Shown: piece by piece, positions 49,096 through 57,673 of the stretch
Numbering within the stretch: the stretch's first letter is position 1
How the letters are laid out: the number at the start of each line of letters is the position of its first letter
Assembly (NCBI GenBank): GCA_004557455.1
Contig: SFDX01000002.1
Coordinates: forward strand, 21,115 to 85,114
Reading direction: 5' to 3'
DNA from: Akkermansia muciniphila
Lineage (GTDB): Bacteria; Verrucomicrobiota; Verrucomicrobiia; Verrucomicrobiales; Akkermansiaceae
Length of the DNA stretch: 64,000 nucleotides
Program-made: the position numbers and the translations under genes
The notes under the pieces: model-generated
The model's database searches: none
What the model was told of the DNA's origin: nothing
Seen by the model: only the letters and a program-made list of their open reading frames with translations

Positions 49096-50301
49096 ATCTT
49101 CCCTGCCGAAGCCTCGGCGGGCGAAGAGGTCGAGGGAGCGGTCGCGGGTGTGGGGGGTGAGCGGAGCGACGGGTGGGATGGGGGCGGCGGAGCCGGCCTC
49201 CAAGGCGTCGGAGTTCCAGGTACTGGTGCCGTCGGCGCACTCGATACCGAGGCGCAGAAAGGTGAGGAAGCGGGCCTCGTAATCGTCATCACCGCCCTCC
49301 AAGAGGGCGAGTTGCTCCAGCAGGGAAGCCATCCCTCTCGGCGCGAGTTTGGGGTTACCCGGCACGGTACCGGTCTCCGACACCATGGCAGCCGAGCACC
49401 AGAACGCGAGGTACGCCAGCAGCCCCTCCGGTTCCTTACCGACAAGAGCCGCCGCCTCGGAAGCCAGGCGCCCGTTGTCATCCGTAGGCATCACCAACCA
49501 ACGGCGGGCAGCCTGCAACGCGGCATCCGTCTTCTCCTTGGAAGGCGGCTTGGGCAGGCCCTGCAACTTCAGCGGAAAATACTTCCCCATCTCCTGCTGC
49601 ACCATGGGCCCGATGGATGAAGTCTTCTTCTGAATCTCCGCAAAAATCGCGTCACCGCTCACCGCCTGCGCCTCCGGCGGCACGGGAACCGCCTTGCGCG
49701 GCAACATCGGCTCGATCGCCTTATCAAAATTCTTACGCGCCGTATCCCAGAACGCCGTTGCCTTCCGGTGCTGCTCCGGGGTAGGCACCGCCTGCCGCTC
49801 CTCCGGCGTGAGCATATCCCAAGCCGCCTTCATCACCTCCCGGAGCACCATATCCACGCACTTAGCCGGATTCATCCCATCGGGAGCCGCCAGAGCCTTC
49901 TCTGCCTCCGCCGCCTGCTTTTCCTGGAGCTGCTTATTCGCCCGAATCATCTGCTCGATGGCCGAGGTATCGGAAATCTCCGCCACCATCGCCTGCAAAT
50001 CCGCCTTACGCTTCTCCTCGGGAGACATCCCATCGCGCTCCAAGGCCAGACGACACTCCTCCTGCACGCCGTCATAGCAACGCAGAGCCCACCAAACCAG
50101 CACGCGCGGGTTCATGAGGTAGCAGAGCAGCTCCACCGCGTCATGCGTACAACCATGCTGGCAGAGGATATTCATGAACAGTTGCCCGCTGATACGCTCG
50201 TTCGGCAGCAGATGCTGCACCGCCTCCGGCACTGTATATCCCCTCTTGCCGGCCAGCTCCTCGACACTGTCCTTGGTCGTGAAGATAAGCGGCCTGTGCA
50301 T
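49072..50301 (-). CDS. T6SS-associated protein, DUF6931-like
   Basis: A protein of about 409 residues downstream of vgrG (28-base gap between vgrG stop and the first possible start). The N-terminal part (SVEELAGKRGYTVPEAVQHLLPNERISGQLFMNIL, then LCYLMNPRVLVWWALRCYDGVQEE) resembles the helical DUF6931 domain found near T6SS spike genes. A Gln/Ala-rich helical middle and a second helical domain follow. The ATG at 50301 is chosen because AAGGAG lies 5 bases upstream, one of the few clear Shine-Dalgarno sites here; 50322 is an alternative. The final residues DTDFIPPR are encoded by repeat C. A role as spike adaptor or chaperone is inferred. Confidence 0.65.
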   Translation of the reverse strand: MHRPLIFTTKDSVEELAGKRGYTVPEAVQHLLPNERISGQLFMNILCQHGCTHDAVELLCYLMNPRVLVWWALRCYDGVQEECRLALERDGMSPEEKRKADLQAMVAEISDTSAIEQMIRANKQLQEKQAAEAEKALAAPDGMNPAKCVDMVLREVMKAAWDMLTPEERQAVPTPEQHRKATAFWDTARKNFDKAIEPMLPRKAVPVPPEAQAVSGDAIFAEIQKKTSSIGPMVQQEMGKYFPLKLQGLPKPPSKEKTDAALQAARRWLVMPTDDNGRLASEAAALVGKEPEGLLAYLAFWCSAAMVSETGTVPGNPKLAPRGMASLLEQLALLEGGDDDYEARFLTFLRLGIECADGTSTWNSDALEAGSAAPIPPVAPLTPHTRDRSLDLFARRGFGREDTDFIPPR

Positions 50302-50329
50302 TTGTTCTCCTTGCCAACTCATGATGCGA

Positions 50330-53300
50330 TTAGGTGTGATTTTCGATACCTGCCACGGAAACGTTTTGTAGATTGGACGACGACGTACTGACGTTTGACG
50401 ACGACGAAGCGACCATGGATTGCTCACTGCTGACTTGGGAGTTGGAATTGCGGCTCACGGCATTGCTGCTATCCACCACACTGTCCGACTGATTCTGCAC
50501 CACCTGCTCACGCTCACTGACTCGCTGCGACGAATCGGCCACCGACTCCTCCCTGTTATTGACAACCGCCTCATGCTCGTTGACCGCATGATTCTCCTCC
50601 TGCACCGCGACCTCATTGTGCCGTATCACCTCCACACTGCGCTGCAGCGTCTCGAAACGCATGCCGCAGCGGGTGGTAGAAAGCAACCGGGCCACCGACG
50701 GAGTGAAGATTCGAAGCGCCAGCTTGCCGAAAGCACCGCTGTTCTCCAGCGCGGCGCGGTAACCGGAAATGGGCGAGGTGTAGGTGTACTGCTCCCGCCC
50801 CTCCCTGTTAATGACATCCGAATAGAGATCCATGCTATCCGGGCAACAGACCAACATGCTGCCGCTCACCCGGAACGGCGCGGCAAAAGCCCCTCCCAAG
50901 GTGTGGCGACCATAGAGACACTGGGTGCATATATCCGATGTCAGACCGAGCCCCACGTCCCACACATCGCTCACCCAATCGGCTGCTTCCGAGCTGATGC
51001 CGCGGGCGGCCTCCGTCGTCAGAAGCCGGGTTGTGCACTCCGCGAACTTGGGGAGGTGACCGCCGCCGATGACGGTGAGGTAGGGAGAATTGAGCGTGGC
51101 GGAGAAATTGTTGAGACTAAGCCCCGTACCGAATGCGGTGGACAGATCGACCGATGCCAGACCATCCGCCGAGAACGAGACCCCGGAGACACTGACCCCC
51201 GACTGCTCCAGAGTGATATTGTTATGCGCCTTGGAGACGAAAGGCGTATCCGAACAAACAACATTCTCCTGCGACTCCTCCGGATGATACTCCTCCGAGG
51301 CCCCCGGATTGCGAACGCTGCTGAACTGATTATCCAGCGAAATACCCGCCTCCGAAATCGTGATGGAATTGCGCCCCACACGCAGCGTGATACTCTCCGC
51401 CGCAGTGATATGGATAGCACCACCCGCATTGACGAACTGCGACCCGGCCGACTGCTGCAGGAGCTCCTTCTCCGAATAGATATTGACACCTTGGAAAGCC
51501 TCATGATCCTGCGTAAAGTCATCCATGAAGGCACTTGCATAGCGAGACGTGATGGAATGAGCAGCCCCGAGGACAGCCGTAGCCCCTCCGCTCGCCGCCG
51601 TAAAAGCCTGCGCCACGGCCATGAGTCCCTGCAAACTGGCCTTCCGGGAAAAGTCCGAGAGCTCCTTAGTGCGCAAATCCCGATCAACCCCGTTATCCCT
51701 GCCGATCAGCTGGATTTGGCTGCAAGCGGGGGCATTTTTGTGAGAACGCAGGTCATAGACCGAGCAGGGGCGGGAGTACTCCTCCGTATTCCCCACGGCA
51801 GCATCCGTGCCGTCCTCGCCGTACGAACGATTGCGAATGGTGATGGCAGCGGCATCGGAAACGACCTTATCCTCCTTACCCTTGAGCGGGACGTTCGGCA
51901 TGGCATTGGCCCCGCGGAAAAGCGAGGTCAGCACAATGGGCATGCTCAGGTCCCCTCGGTCCAGGCAGAGCAGCACGTTACCCTTGCGCGGACGGGCGAG
52001 AATGCCGCTGCCCGCATCGGCAAAGGGAGAACCGAGCTCCACCCACATCTCGTTCGAGTAGGTGGTACTGTTCACGGAGACCTCCCCGATTTCCCGCACC
52101 TTGCAGAGGTTGCGCGCGGAACCGTGGTAATTCTCCGTCCCCGTCACCTCCGCAATGAAGGTGCGGGGATGCGGCGGAGCGGGAGGAAGCTCGCGCAGGA
52201 GCTCCGACTCCGGGTCGGACGCGAGCTCCCGGGAATCGGCGACCTCCAGCGGCACAGGCAGCGCACCGAAAGCCTTGCAGCAGCTGCCGCTTACCTCGGC
52301 CTTCAACTGTCGGCGGTTGATGTCTACCCAGCGCACGGATGCTGCCCGATAACTGCGTTCATCTCCGTAACCGCAACCCGCTGCCCATTGCAGAAGACTA
52401 CCGGGGTAGCACGGCGTGTCGGCCATCTCCCCCAAGCATGTGACCGCCGGGGCATGGGCAGCACAGAAAGGCACCGGTTTGCAGGCCGCATAGTCCTTCT
52501 CTGCAAGGTTATCCACCAAGCTCTCCCCGTACGGAACAAACAGGTTCACATCCCGCCCCGTGGCCGCTGAGGTGGGCTGCCCATAGCAACGGGTAGCAAC
52601 GAGATCGGGTGTCGCGTCCCCTGACGGCATCCCGATGGTGCGGACTCGCTTGGGACAACGGCGGGAGCAGTGACGCAGCGACAAAGACTCCTTGGGGAGG
52701 ACAGACGGCAGGTCGAGGCTCTCCGTCATGTCCAGGATCTGCATCACGCAGTGGTAACGCTTATTTTCCTGATTCTGAGTAGGCTTCTCCTCCGTGGTGA
52801 AGGTGAATCCGAGCCCCCAGGCACGCAACACACGCACCAAGAAATTGTAGTCACTTTCATCCTGTTGGCAGAGCTGCAGCACCCGCGGCATGCGAGCCTC
52901 TGCGGCACGGCTCACAGCAAAAGCCTGCCCCCATTTTTCATGCAGCACCTGCAGCAACTGAGCCGCCGCCGACTTCTCTGCCGTATCGGCCAAACACATA
53001 CGGTTGCGGCTGAAACAAGCGCGCACAATGGGCGGCTGCAGCCGCAGCACATACCAGTACAGCTCCGGTGCTTGGGAACAGAGCGGATACTGCGTCGTGC
53101 AGGCCACGGAAGTCACCACACCGCAGCGGTGAACAAGAGGCTCCCCGCCCTTCAGGATACGCAGCTCCGCCTCCCCGCCGAGGGAGTCCTCCACCGCCTG
53201 CGTCTCCGTGCCATCCACCCCCAGCAGCAGGTCGTAGCGAAAAAGCGTGGAAAGAGCCTCCCGCCCCTCCAGCAGGATGATGCGCTGCGCATTGGCGGCG

Positions 53301-53359
53301 GAGGGAAACTGCTTTTCCCCCAGGTTGAGCGTGTAAACTGTGTTGTTGAGCGGCTCCAT
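50330..53359 (-). CDS. vgrG: type VI secretion spike protein VgrG/TssI with C-terminal extension
   Basis: A 1009-residue protein. Residues 1-400 fit the gp27-like region (TLNLGEKQFPSA, FRYDLLLGVDG, CQQDESDYNFLVRVLRAWGLGFTF). Around 440-560 is the gp5-like OB domain (MWVELGSPFADAGSGILARPRKGNVLLCLDRGDLSMPIVLTSLF). The region to about 740 has beta-prism character (INAAESITLRVG-like: ITAAESITLRVGRNSITISEAG). The last 200 or so residues are extra and end in a Ser/Asn/Gln/Val-rich helical tail. Classic VgrG is 600-800 residues, so the extension may be a fused effector or docking module. Divergent from tssB. Confidence 0.9.
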   Translation of the reverse strand: MEPLNNTVYTLNLGEKQFPSAANAQRIILLEGREALSTLFRYDLLLGVDGTETQAVEDSLGGEAELRILKGGEPLVHRCGVVTSVACTTQYPLCSQAPELYWYVLRLQPPIVRACFSRNRMCLADTAEKSAAAQLLQVLHEKWGQAFAVSRAAEARMPRVLQLCQQDESDYNFLVRVLRAWGLGFTFTTEEKPTQNQENKRYHCVMQILDMTESLDLPSVLPKESLSLRHCSRRCPKRVRTIGMPSGDATPDLVATRCYGQPTSAATGRDVNLFVPYGESLVDNLAEKDYAACKPVPFCAAHAPAVTCLGEMADTPCYPGSLLQWAAGCGYGDERSYRAASVRWVDINRRQLKAEVSGSCCKAFGALPVPLEVADSRELASDPESELLRELPPAPPHPRTFIAEVTGTENYHGSARNLCKVREIGEVSVNSTTYSNEMWVELGSPFADAGSGILARPRKGNVLLCLDRGDLSMPIVLTSLFRGANAMPNVPLKGKEDKVVSDAAAITIRNRSYGEDGTDAAVGNTEEYSRPCSVYDLRSHKNAPACSQIQLIGRDNGVDRDLRTKELSDFSRKASLQGLMAVAQAFTAASGGATAVLGAAHSITSRYASAFMDDFTQDHEAFQGVNIYSEKELLQQSAGSQFVNAGGAIHITAAESITLRVGRNSITISEAGISLDNQFSSVRNPGASEEYHPEESQENVVCSDTPFVSKAHNNITLEQSGVSVSGVSFSADGLASVDLSTAFGTGLSLNNFSATLNSPYLTVIGGGHLPKFAECTTRLLTTEAARGISSEAADWVSDVWDVGLGLTSDICTQCLYGRHTLGGAFAAPFRVSGSMLVCCPDSMDLYSDVINREGREQYTYTSPISGYRAALENSGAFGKLALRIFTPSVARLLSTTRCGMRFETLQRSVEVIRHNEVAVQEENHAVNEHEAVVNNREESVADSSQRVSEREQVVQNQSDSVVDSSNAVSRNSNSQVSSEQSMVASSSSNVSTSSSNLQNVSVAGIENHT

Positions 53360-53518
53360 GGCGTGCTGTGCTTTCTGCGTACGACACCGAACAGTGCCCC
53401 CGCGTTCAAACGTCCCCTCCACGCTAGCACGGAGCCCGCCGATTGTCAAGCCGTAATCGCCGACACCCGCCGTCCGGGTGATTTTTGTGTTTTTTTCGTC
53501 ATTTTCGGAACATCTTGC

Positions 53519-53547
53519 TTGACACCGGGCTTAAAATCAGGTATTCT
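53519..53547 (+). promoter_or_regulatory. promoter of the T6SS sheath operon
   Basis: TTGACA (53519-53524), 17 bp, TATTCT (53542-53547). The leader to the tssB ATG at 53609 is about 55 bases. The 249-base vgrG-tssB gap contains a T-rich stretch (53478-53500) but no recognised operator. Confidence 0.65.
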
Positions 53548-53608
53548 CAGGCAACGACAAGGCGCAGGGCTGCGCCTGTATTTCACAGTACCAACCAAAG
53601 ACAGGTTT

Positions 53609-54130
53609 ATGGCCGGCAACAGTCAGAAATTTATATCAAGGAATCGGGCTCCCCGCGTGCAGATCGAGTACGATGTGGAGCTGTACGGAGCAGAAAAGAA
53701 AGTTGACCTTCCCTTCGTGATGGGCGTGATGTCCGACCTGTCGGGCAAATCGAATGCGGAATTGCCGCCGGTAGCGCAGCGCGGCTATGCAGAGATTGAC
53801 GCCGACAACTTCAACGACCGCATGAAGAGCATGAAGCCGCGCGTAGCCTACAGCGTGCCGAACGTGCTGACGGGCGAGGGCAACATCGGCGTGGATGTTA
53901 CCTTCAACTCCATGGAAGACTTCAACCCGGACGCCGTGGCCGCCAAGATTCCCGGTGTAGCCGAGCTACTGGAGGCCCGCAAGCAACTGGCCACCTTGGT
54001 ATCCTACATGGACGGCAAGGCCGGTGCGGAAGAGCTCATCGGCAAGGTGCTGAAGGACCCGACCCTCCTCAAGACCCTCTCTGCCCAAGCGGAGAAGGAC
54101 GCTGCCAATCAACCCCAACAGGAGAACTAA
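53609..54130 (+). CDS. tssB: type VI secretion contractile sheath small subunit
   Basis: A 173-residue TssB/VipA/ImpB protein. It contains RAPRVQIEYDVELYGAEKKVDLPFVMGVMSDLSG and the conserved DADNFNDRMKSMKPRVAYSVPN segment. With TssC it forms the contractile sheath around the Hcp tube in the cytoplasm. A very long in-frame upstream extension is opposite to vgrG and is rejected; ATG at 53609 gives normal family length. It is the first gene of the operon, with tssC three bases after its stop. Confidence 0.95.
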   Translation: MAGNSQKFISRNRAPRVQIEYDVELYGAEKKVDLPFVMGVMSDLSGKSNAELPPVAQRGYAEIDADNFNDRMKSMKPRVAYSVPNVLTGEGNIGVDVTFNSMEDFNPDAVAAKIPGVAELLEARKQLATLVSYMDGKAGAEELIGKVLKDPTLLKTLSAQAEKDAANQPQQEN

Positions 54131-54133
54131 GCC

Positions 54134-55621
54134 ATGCCCGAGCAACAAACCTCCGCAGCCGCCCAAGCGACCGAGACCATCGAGCTGAGCGACTTTGATG
54201 CCCTGCTCAACAAGGAATTCCGCCCCAAGACCGAGGAAGCCAAGACGGCGGTACAGCAGGCCGTGGGCACTTTGGCCCAGCAGGCCCTCGGCAAGGCCAA
54301 CCTCATCTCGGATGACGTCATCTCCTCCGTGCAGGCCATGATTGCCGAGCTGGACAAGAAGCTCAGCCAGCAGATGAACCTCGTGCTGCACCACCAGGAC
54401 TTCCAGAAGCTGGAGAGTGCTTGGCGCGGGCTGGATTATCTGGTGCGCAACACAGAGACGGACAGCCACCTCAAGATCCGCGTAATGAACATCAGCAAGG
54501 ATGAGCTCGCCAAGACCCTCAAGAAGTTCAAGGGAGCAGCCTGGGACCAGAGCCCCATCTTCAAGAAGATGTACGAGGACGAGTTCGGTTCCCCCGGCGG
54601 CGAGCCTTTCGGTGCCTTGGTCGCGGACTACTACTTCAGCCACCTGCCCAAGGACGTGGAAATCCTCAAGGGCATGGCGCAGATCTGCGCCGCCGCCCAC
54701 TGCCCGATGATCTCCGCTGCCGACCCGGCCGTGATGAACATGGATAGCTGGCAGGAGCTCTCCAACCCGCGCGACATCACCAAGATTTTCCAGAGCCCGG
54801 AATACGCCGCGTGGAAGAGCTTCCGCCAGTCCGATGACAGCCGCTACGTGGCCCTCACCATGCCGCGCGTGCTCAGCCGCCTTCCCTACGGTGCCAAGAC
54901 CACCCCGGTGGAGGGCTTCGCCTTTGAGGAGGAGACGGGTGCAGGCGACAACAGTGCCTACAACTGGATGAACGCCGCCTACGCCATGGGCGCCAACATC
55001 AACCGTGCCTTCAAGACCTACGGCTGGTGCGCCTGCATCCGCGGCGTGGAGTCCGGCGGCGTGGTGGAGTCCCTGCCCTGCCACACCTTCCCCTCCGATG
55101 ACGGCGGCGTGGCCATGAAGTGCCCCACGGAGATCGCCATCACGGACCGCCGCGAGGCCGAGCTTTCCCAGAACGGCTTCCTGCCCCTCTGCTACTGGAA
55201 GAATACGGACTACGCCGTCTTCCTGGGCGGGCAGACCCTCAACGAGCCGACGGTGTATGACGACCCGGATGCCACGGCCAACGCGCGCCTCTCCGCCCGC
55301 CTGCCGTACATCTTCGCCACCAGCCGCTTCTCGCACTACCTCAAGAGCATCGTGCGCGACAAGGTGGGTTCCTTCAAGAGCCGGGACGACATGCAGAAGT
55401 GGCTCTCCAACTGGATTGCCAAGTACGTCTCCGCCGACCCGAATGCCTCCGAGGAAGTGAAGGCGCGCTACCCGCTGGCCGCCGCCGATGTGGTGGTGGA
55501 GGACGTGGCGGGCAACCCCGGTTACTACTCCGCGAAGTTCTACCTGCGCCCGCACTACCAGCTGGAGGGCCTCACCGCTTCCATGCGTTTGGTCACCAAG
55601 CTCCCGAGCGAGAAGAAGTAA
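54134..55621 (+). CDS. tssC: type VI secretion contractile sheath large subunit
   Basis: A 495-residue TssC/VipB/ImpC protein. Family blocks are clear: LESAWRGLDYLVRNTETDSHLKIRVMNISKDEL, FGALVADYYFSHLPKDVEILKGMAQICAAAHCPMISA, FRQSDDSRYVALTMPRVLSRLPYG and SRFSHYLKSIVRDKVGS. It pairs with TssB to build the sheath. Expressed from the promoter at 53519-53547. The stop is followed by the stem-loop region before hcp. Confidence 0.96.
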   Translation: MPEQQTSAAAQATETIELSDFDALLNKEFRPKTEEAKTAVQQAVGTLAQQALGKANLISDDVISSVQAMIAELDKKLSQQMNLVLHHQDFQKLESAWRGLDYLVRNTETDSHLKIRVMNISKDELAKTLKKFKGAAWDQSPIFKKMYEDEFGSPGGEPFGALVADYYFSHLPKDVEILKGMAQICAAAHCPMISAADPAVMNMDSWQELSNPRDITKIFQSPEYAAWKSFRQSDDSRYVALTMPRVLSRLPYGAKTTPVEGFAFEEETGAGDNSAYNWMNAAYAMGANINRAFKTYGWCACIRGVESGGVVESLPCHTFPSDDGGVAMKCPTEIAITDRREAELSQNGFLPLCYWKNTDYAVFLGGQTLNEPTVYDDPDATANARLSARLPYIFATSRFSHYLKSIVRDKVGSFKSRDDMQKWLSNWIAKYVSADPNASEEVKARYPLAAADVVVEDVAGNPGYYSAKFYLRPHYQLEGLTASMRLVTKLPSEKK

Positions 55622-55644
55622 AAAAATTGCAGAAAAGAATGAAC

Positions 55645-55708
55645 GAAGTTCCCGAAAGGCGTGTCCTACCCATTAGAAGCGAGTGACACCGAACGAGTAG
55701 GGAACTTC
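55645..55708 (+). promoter_or_regulatory. stem-loop upstream of hcp
   Basis: Perfect 9-bp arms GAAGTTCCC (55645-55653) and GGGAACTTC (55700-55708), with an internal GTGTC (55661-55665) and GACAC (55685-55689) pair. It lies in the 126-base gap between tssC and hcp. There is no T-run; it may protect the hcp mRNA 5-prime end after processing. Confidence 0.55.
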
Positions 55709-55747
55709 ACCGCTTAAAAGATTAACCATCATCAAATAAACATCGTT

Positions 55748-56278
55748 ATGGCATTCAACACATTCATCAAGATCGACGGCATCGAGGGACAGTCCACGGA
55801 CGTGGCACACGCCAACTGGATCGACGTGGTGGCCTTCAGCCACGGCGCCTCCCAGGAGACCCAGTACGCCAACCAGACGAACGCTGCCGGCCGCGGCGTT
55901 CTGGAGCCGCTCACCTTCGTCCACCTGCTGGACAAGGCGACCCCGAACCTGCAGAAGGCCTGCCTGAGCGGCCAGAACATCGCCACCATCAACGTGGAGG
56001 TCTGCGCCCAGATCGGCGGTGCCAAGCAGAAGCTCTACGAGGTGGAGCTGACCAACTGCCGCATCACGGAGGCCAAGGTGATGACCGTGGACGGCCCGAC
56101 CTGCAAGGACTCGCTGCTCTGCGGCGTGGGCCGCGACGCGAACAGCCTGCGCCTGGTGGAGCAGGTGGGCATCGTGGCCGAGCAGGTGAAGTGGACCACC
56201 CACACCTTCAAGACCACCGGTGAGCTGGGCGGCGACGTGCAGGCCGGCTGGAACGTGGCGACCGACGCTGCCATCTGA
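55748..56278 (+). CDS. hcp: type VI secretion tube protein Hcp/TssD
   Basis: A 176-residue Hcp protein that stacks as hexameric rings to form the inner tube. It begins MAFNTFIKIDGIEGQSTDVAHANWIDVVAFSHGASQE, contains LEPLTFVHLLDKATPNLQKACLSG, and ends with the usual beta strands (VKWTTHTFKTTGELGG). It is located inside the operon between a stem-loop and a terminator, which fits higher or separate expression of this abundant subunit. The codon use is strongly biased to GC-ending codons, consistent with high expression. Confidence 0.95.
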   Translation: MAFNTFIKIDGIEGQSTDVAHANWIDVVAFSHGASQETQYANQTNAAGRGVLEPLTFVHLLDKATPNLQKACLSGQNIATINVEVCAQIGGAKQKLYEVELTNCRITEAKVMTVDGPTCKDSLLCGVGRDANSLRLVEQVGIVAEQVKWTTHTFKTTGELGGDVQAGWNVATDAAI

Positions 56279-56295
56279 GCATCCGAATAAACTTC

Positions 56296-56336
56296 CCGGT
56301 TGCCGCTCCCACCCGCGGGGCGTGCAACCGGTTTTT
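56296..56336 (+). terminator. Rho-independent terminator between hcp and tagJ
   Basis: Perfect 8-bp stem CCGGTTGC (56296-56303) and GCAACCGG (56324-56331) followed by TTTTT. It ends 5 bases before the tagJ start codon, so the downstream genes depend on read-through or another promoter. Confidence 0.8.
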
Positions 56337-56341
56337 GATGT

Positions 56342-57154
56342 ATGGCTACAATGGATAACGCGCAGTCCCTGTTCCGCGACGGCAAGTTGGAGGAGCTGCA
56401 CCGCGCCGTGGCGGCCGATGTGCGGCAGAACCCGCAGGATGCCTCCGCCCGCGCGCTGATGGTGCAGGTGCTCTGCTGCGAGGGCGCTTGGGAGCGAGCC
56501 GCCACGCAGGCCGCAGCCCTCATGAAGCTGGACCCCGGCAGCGCGTTGTTCTGCACCTCCGTGCAGGATGCCGCAGCCGCCGAGCAGGAGCGCGAGCGCG
56601 TGTTGAGCGGTCGCACGGCCCCCTGCTGGTTGGGCGAGGCCCCTGCCTACGCCGATGCCTGGCGCCGGGCCGCCGCCCACTACGCCGCGGGACGCTTTGC
56701 CGAGGCCGCCGCCGAGACGGAGGCCGTGTTGGATGCCCTGCCCTGCATCCCCGTGGCTCTGTCCGGCGGGGTGCACGCCCCTTGGCTGCTGGACGGCGAT
56801 GCCCGCTTTGCGGGGGTGCTGGAGTGGATGCGCGGAGGCCGCTACCACCTCGTGGCCCTGCCGCAGGTAGCCTCGGTCGAACTGCCCGCCCCGCGTCTGC
56901 CCGTGGAGGCCGTGTGGGTGCACGCCCGCATCACCCTGCGCGACGGCAGCTCACACATCGGCCGCATGCCCGCCCGCTACCCCTTCACCCCGGGGCAGGA
57001 AAGCCCGGAGAACCTGCTGGCCCGCAGCACGGAGTGGCAGGAGGTCACCCCCGGCTTCTGCCTGGGCCGTGGCCTGCGCGGCTGGGATACCCCGGAGGGC
57101 ATCATCCCCCTCTTCAGCGAGCACATGCTGCGCTTCGGCACGCCGACAGAGTAA
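56342..57154 (+). CDS. tagJ: type VI secretion accessory protein TagJ/ImpE
   Basis: A 270-residue ImpE-family protein. The N-terminal half consists of TPR-like helices (AQSLFRDGKLEELHRAVAADVRQNPQDASARALMVQVLCCEGAWERA), and the C-terminal half has the conserved beta domain (PVEAVWVHARITLRDGS, MPARYPFT, TEWQEVTPGFCLGRGLRGW). TagJ binds ClpV and the TssB N terminus and supports sheath recycling in other species. ATG at 56342 is used; 56351 is possible. It lies in the ImpE position typical of this gene order. Confidence 0.87.
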   Translation: MATMDNAQSLFRDGKLEELHRAVAADVRQNPQDASARALMVQVLCCEGAWERAATQAAALMKLDPGSALFCTSVQDAAAAEQERERVLSGRTAPCWLGEAPAYADAWRRAAAHYAAGRFAEAAAETEAVLDALPCIPVALSGGVHAPWLLDGDARFAGVLEWMRGGRYHLVALPQVASVELPAPRLPVEAVWVHARITLRDGSSHIGRMPARYPFTPGQESPENLLARSTEWQEVTPGFCLGRGLRGWDTPEGIIPLFSEHMLRFGTPTE

Positions 57155-57160
57155 CCCGCC

Positions 57161-57664
57161 ATGCCCACGGATTCCCGCATCAGCACCAATCGCTATCTGC
57201 CTTGCCTGCTCACCCGGCTGACGGATGAGCACCCTTTTACCACCGTGGACAGCGACTACTCGGAGAGTTTCTCCCTTGATCGGCTGAAGCGGGACATCCT
57301 GCAAAACCTCACGATGCTGCTGAATGCGCACGTAGCCCCCACCGAGGCCGAGCGCATTCGCCGCCTCTTCCCGGAGGTGGGTGCCTCCGGGTACCTCTTC
57401 GGGGTGGATTCCTTTGTAGGCCGCCACAACCTCACCACTCATGTGGACGGCATTCTGCGGCATGTGCGGGATGCCATCGTGTGCTACGAGCCCCGCGTGG
57501 TACCGGAGAGTGTGCATGTGTCCCTGCAGGAAAAACAGAGTGCCGGCCGCACGGGGCTGGACCTGTGCATCAGCTGCCGCTTGGCCGTCAAGCCCCTGAC
57601 GGATGATATGCTCATGCGCTTGCAACTGGACCTGGAGACAGGAGAAGCCACCTTTACCCGCTGA
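57161..57664 (+). CDS. tssE: type VI secretion baseplate subunit TssE
   Basis: A 167-residue protein of the gp25-like family. The N terminus RYLPCLLTRLTDEHP and the internal LKRDILQNLTMLLNAH are typical, as is the C-terminal LQLDLETGEATF. TssE is a wedge component of the baseplate on which the sheath assembles. It lies 6 bases after tagJ and 9 bases before tssF, so the three are one unit. Confidence 0.93.
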   Translation: MPTDSRISTNRYLPCLLTRLTDEHPFTTVDSDYSESFSLDRLKRDILQNLTMLLNAHVAPTEAERIRRLFPEVGASGYLFGVDSFVGRHNLTTHVDGILRHVRDAIVCYEPRVVPESVHVSLQEKQSAGRTGLDLCISCRLAVKPLTDDMLMRLQLDLETGEATFTR

Positions 57665-57673
57665 CGCGCTACT

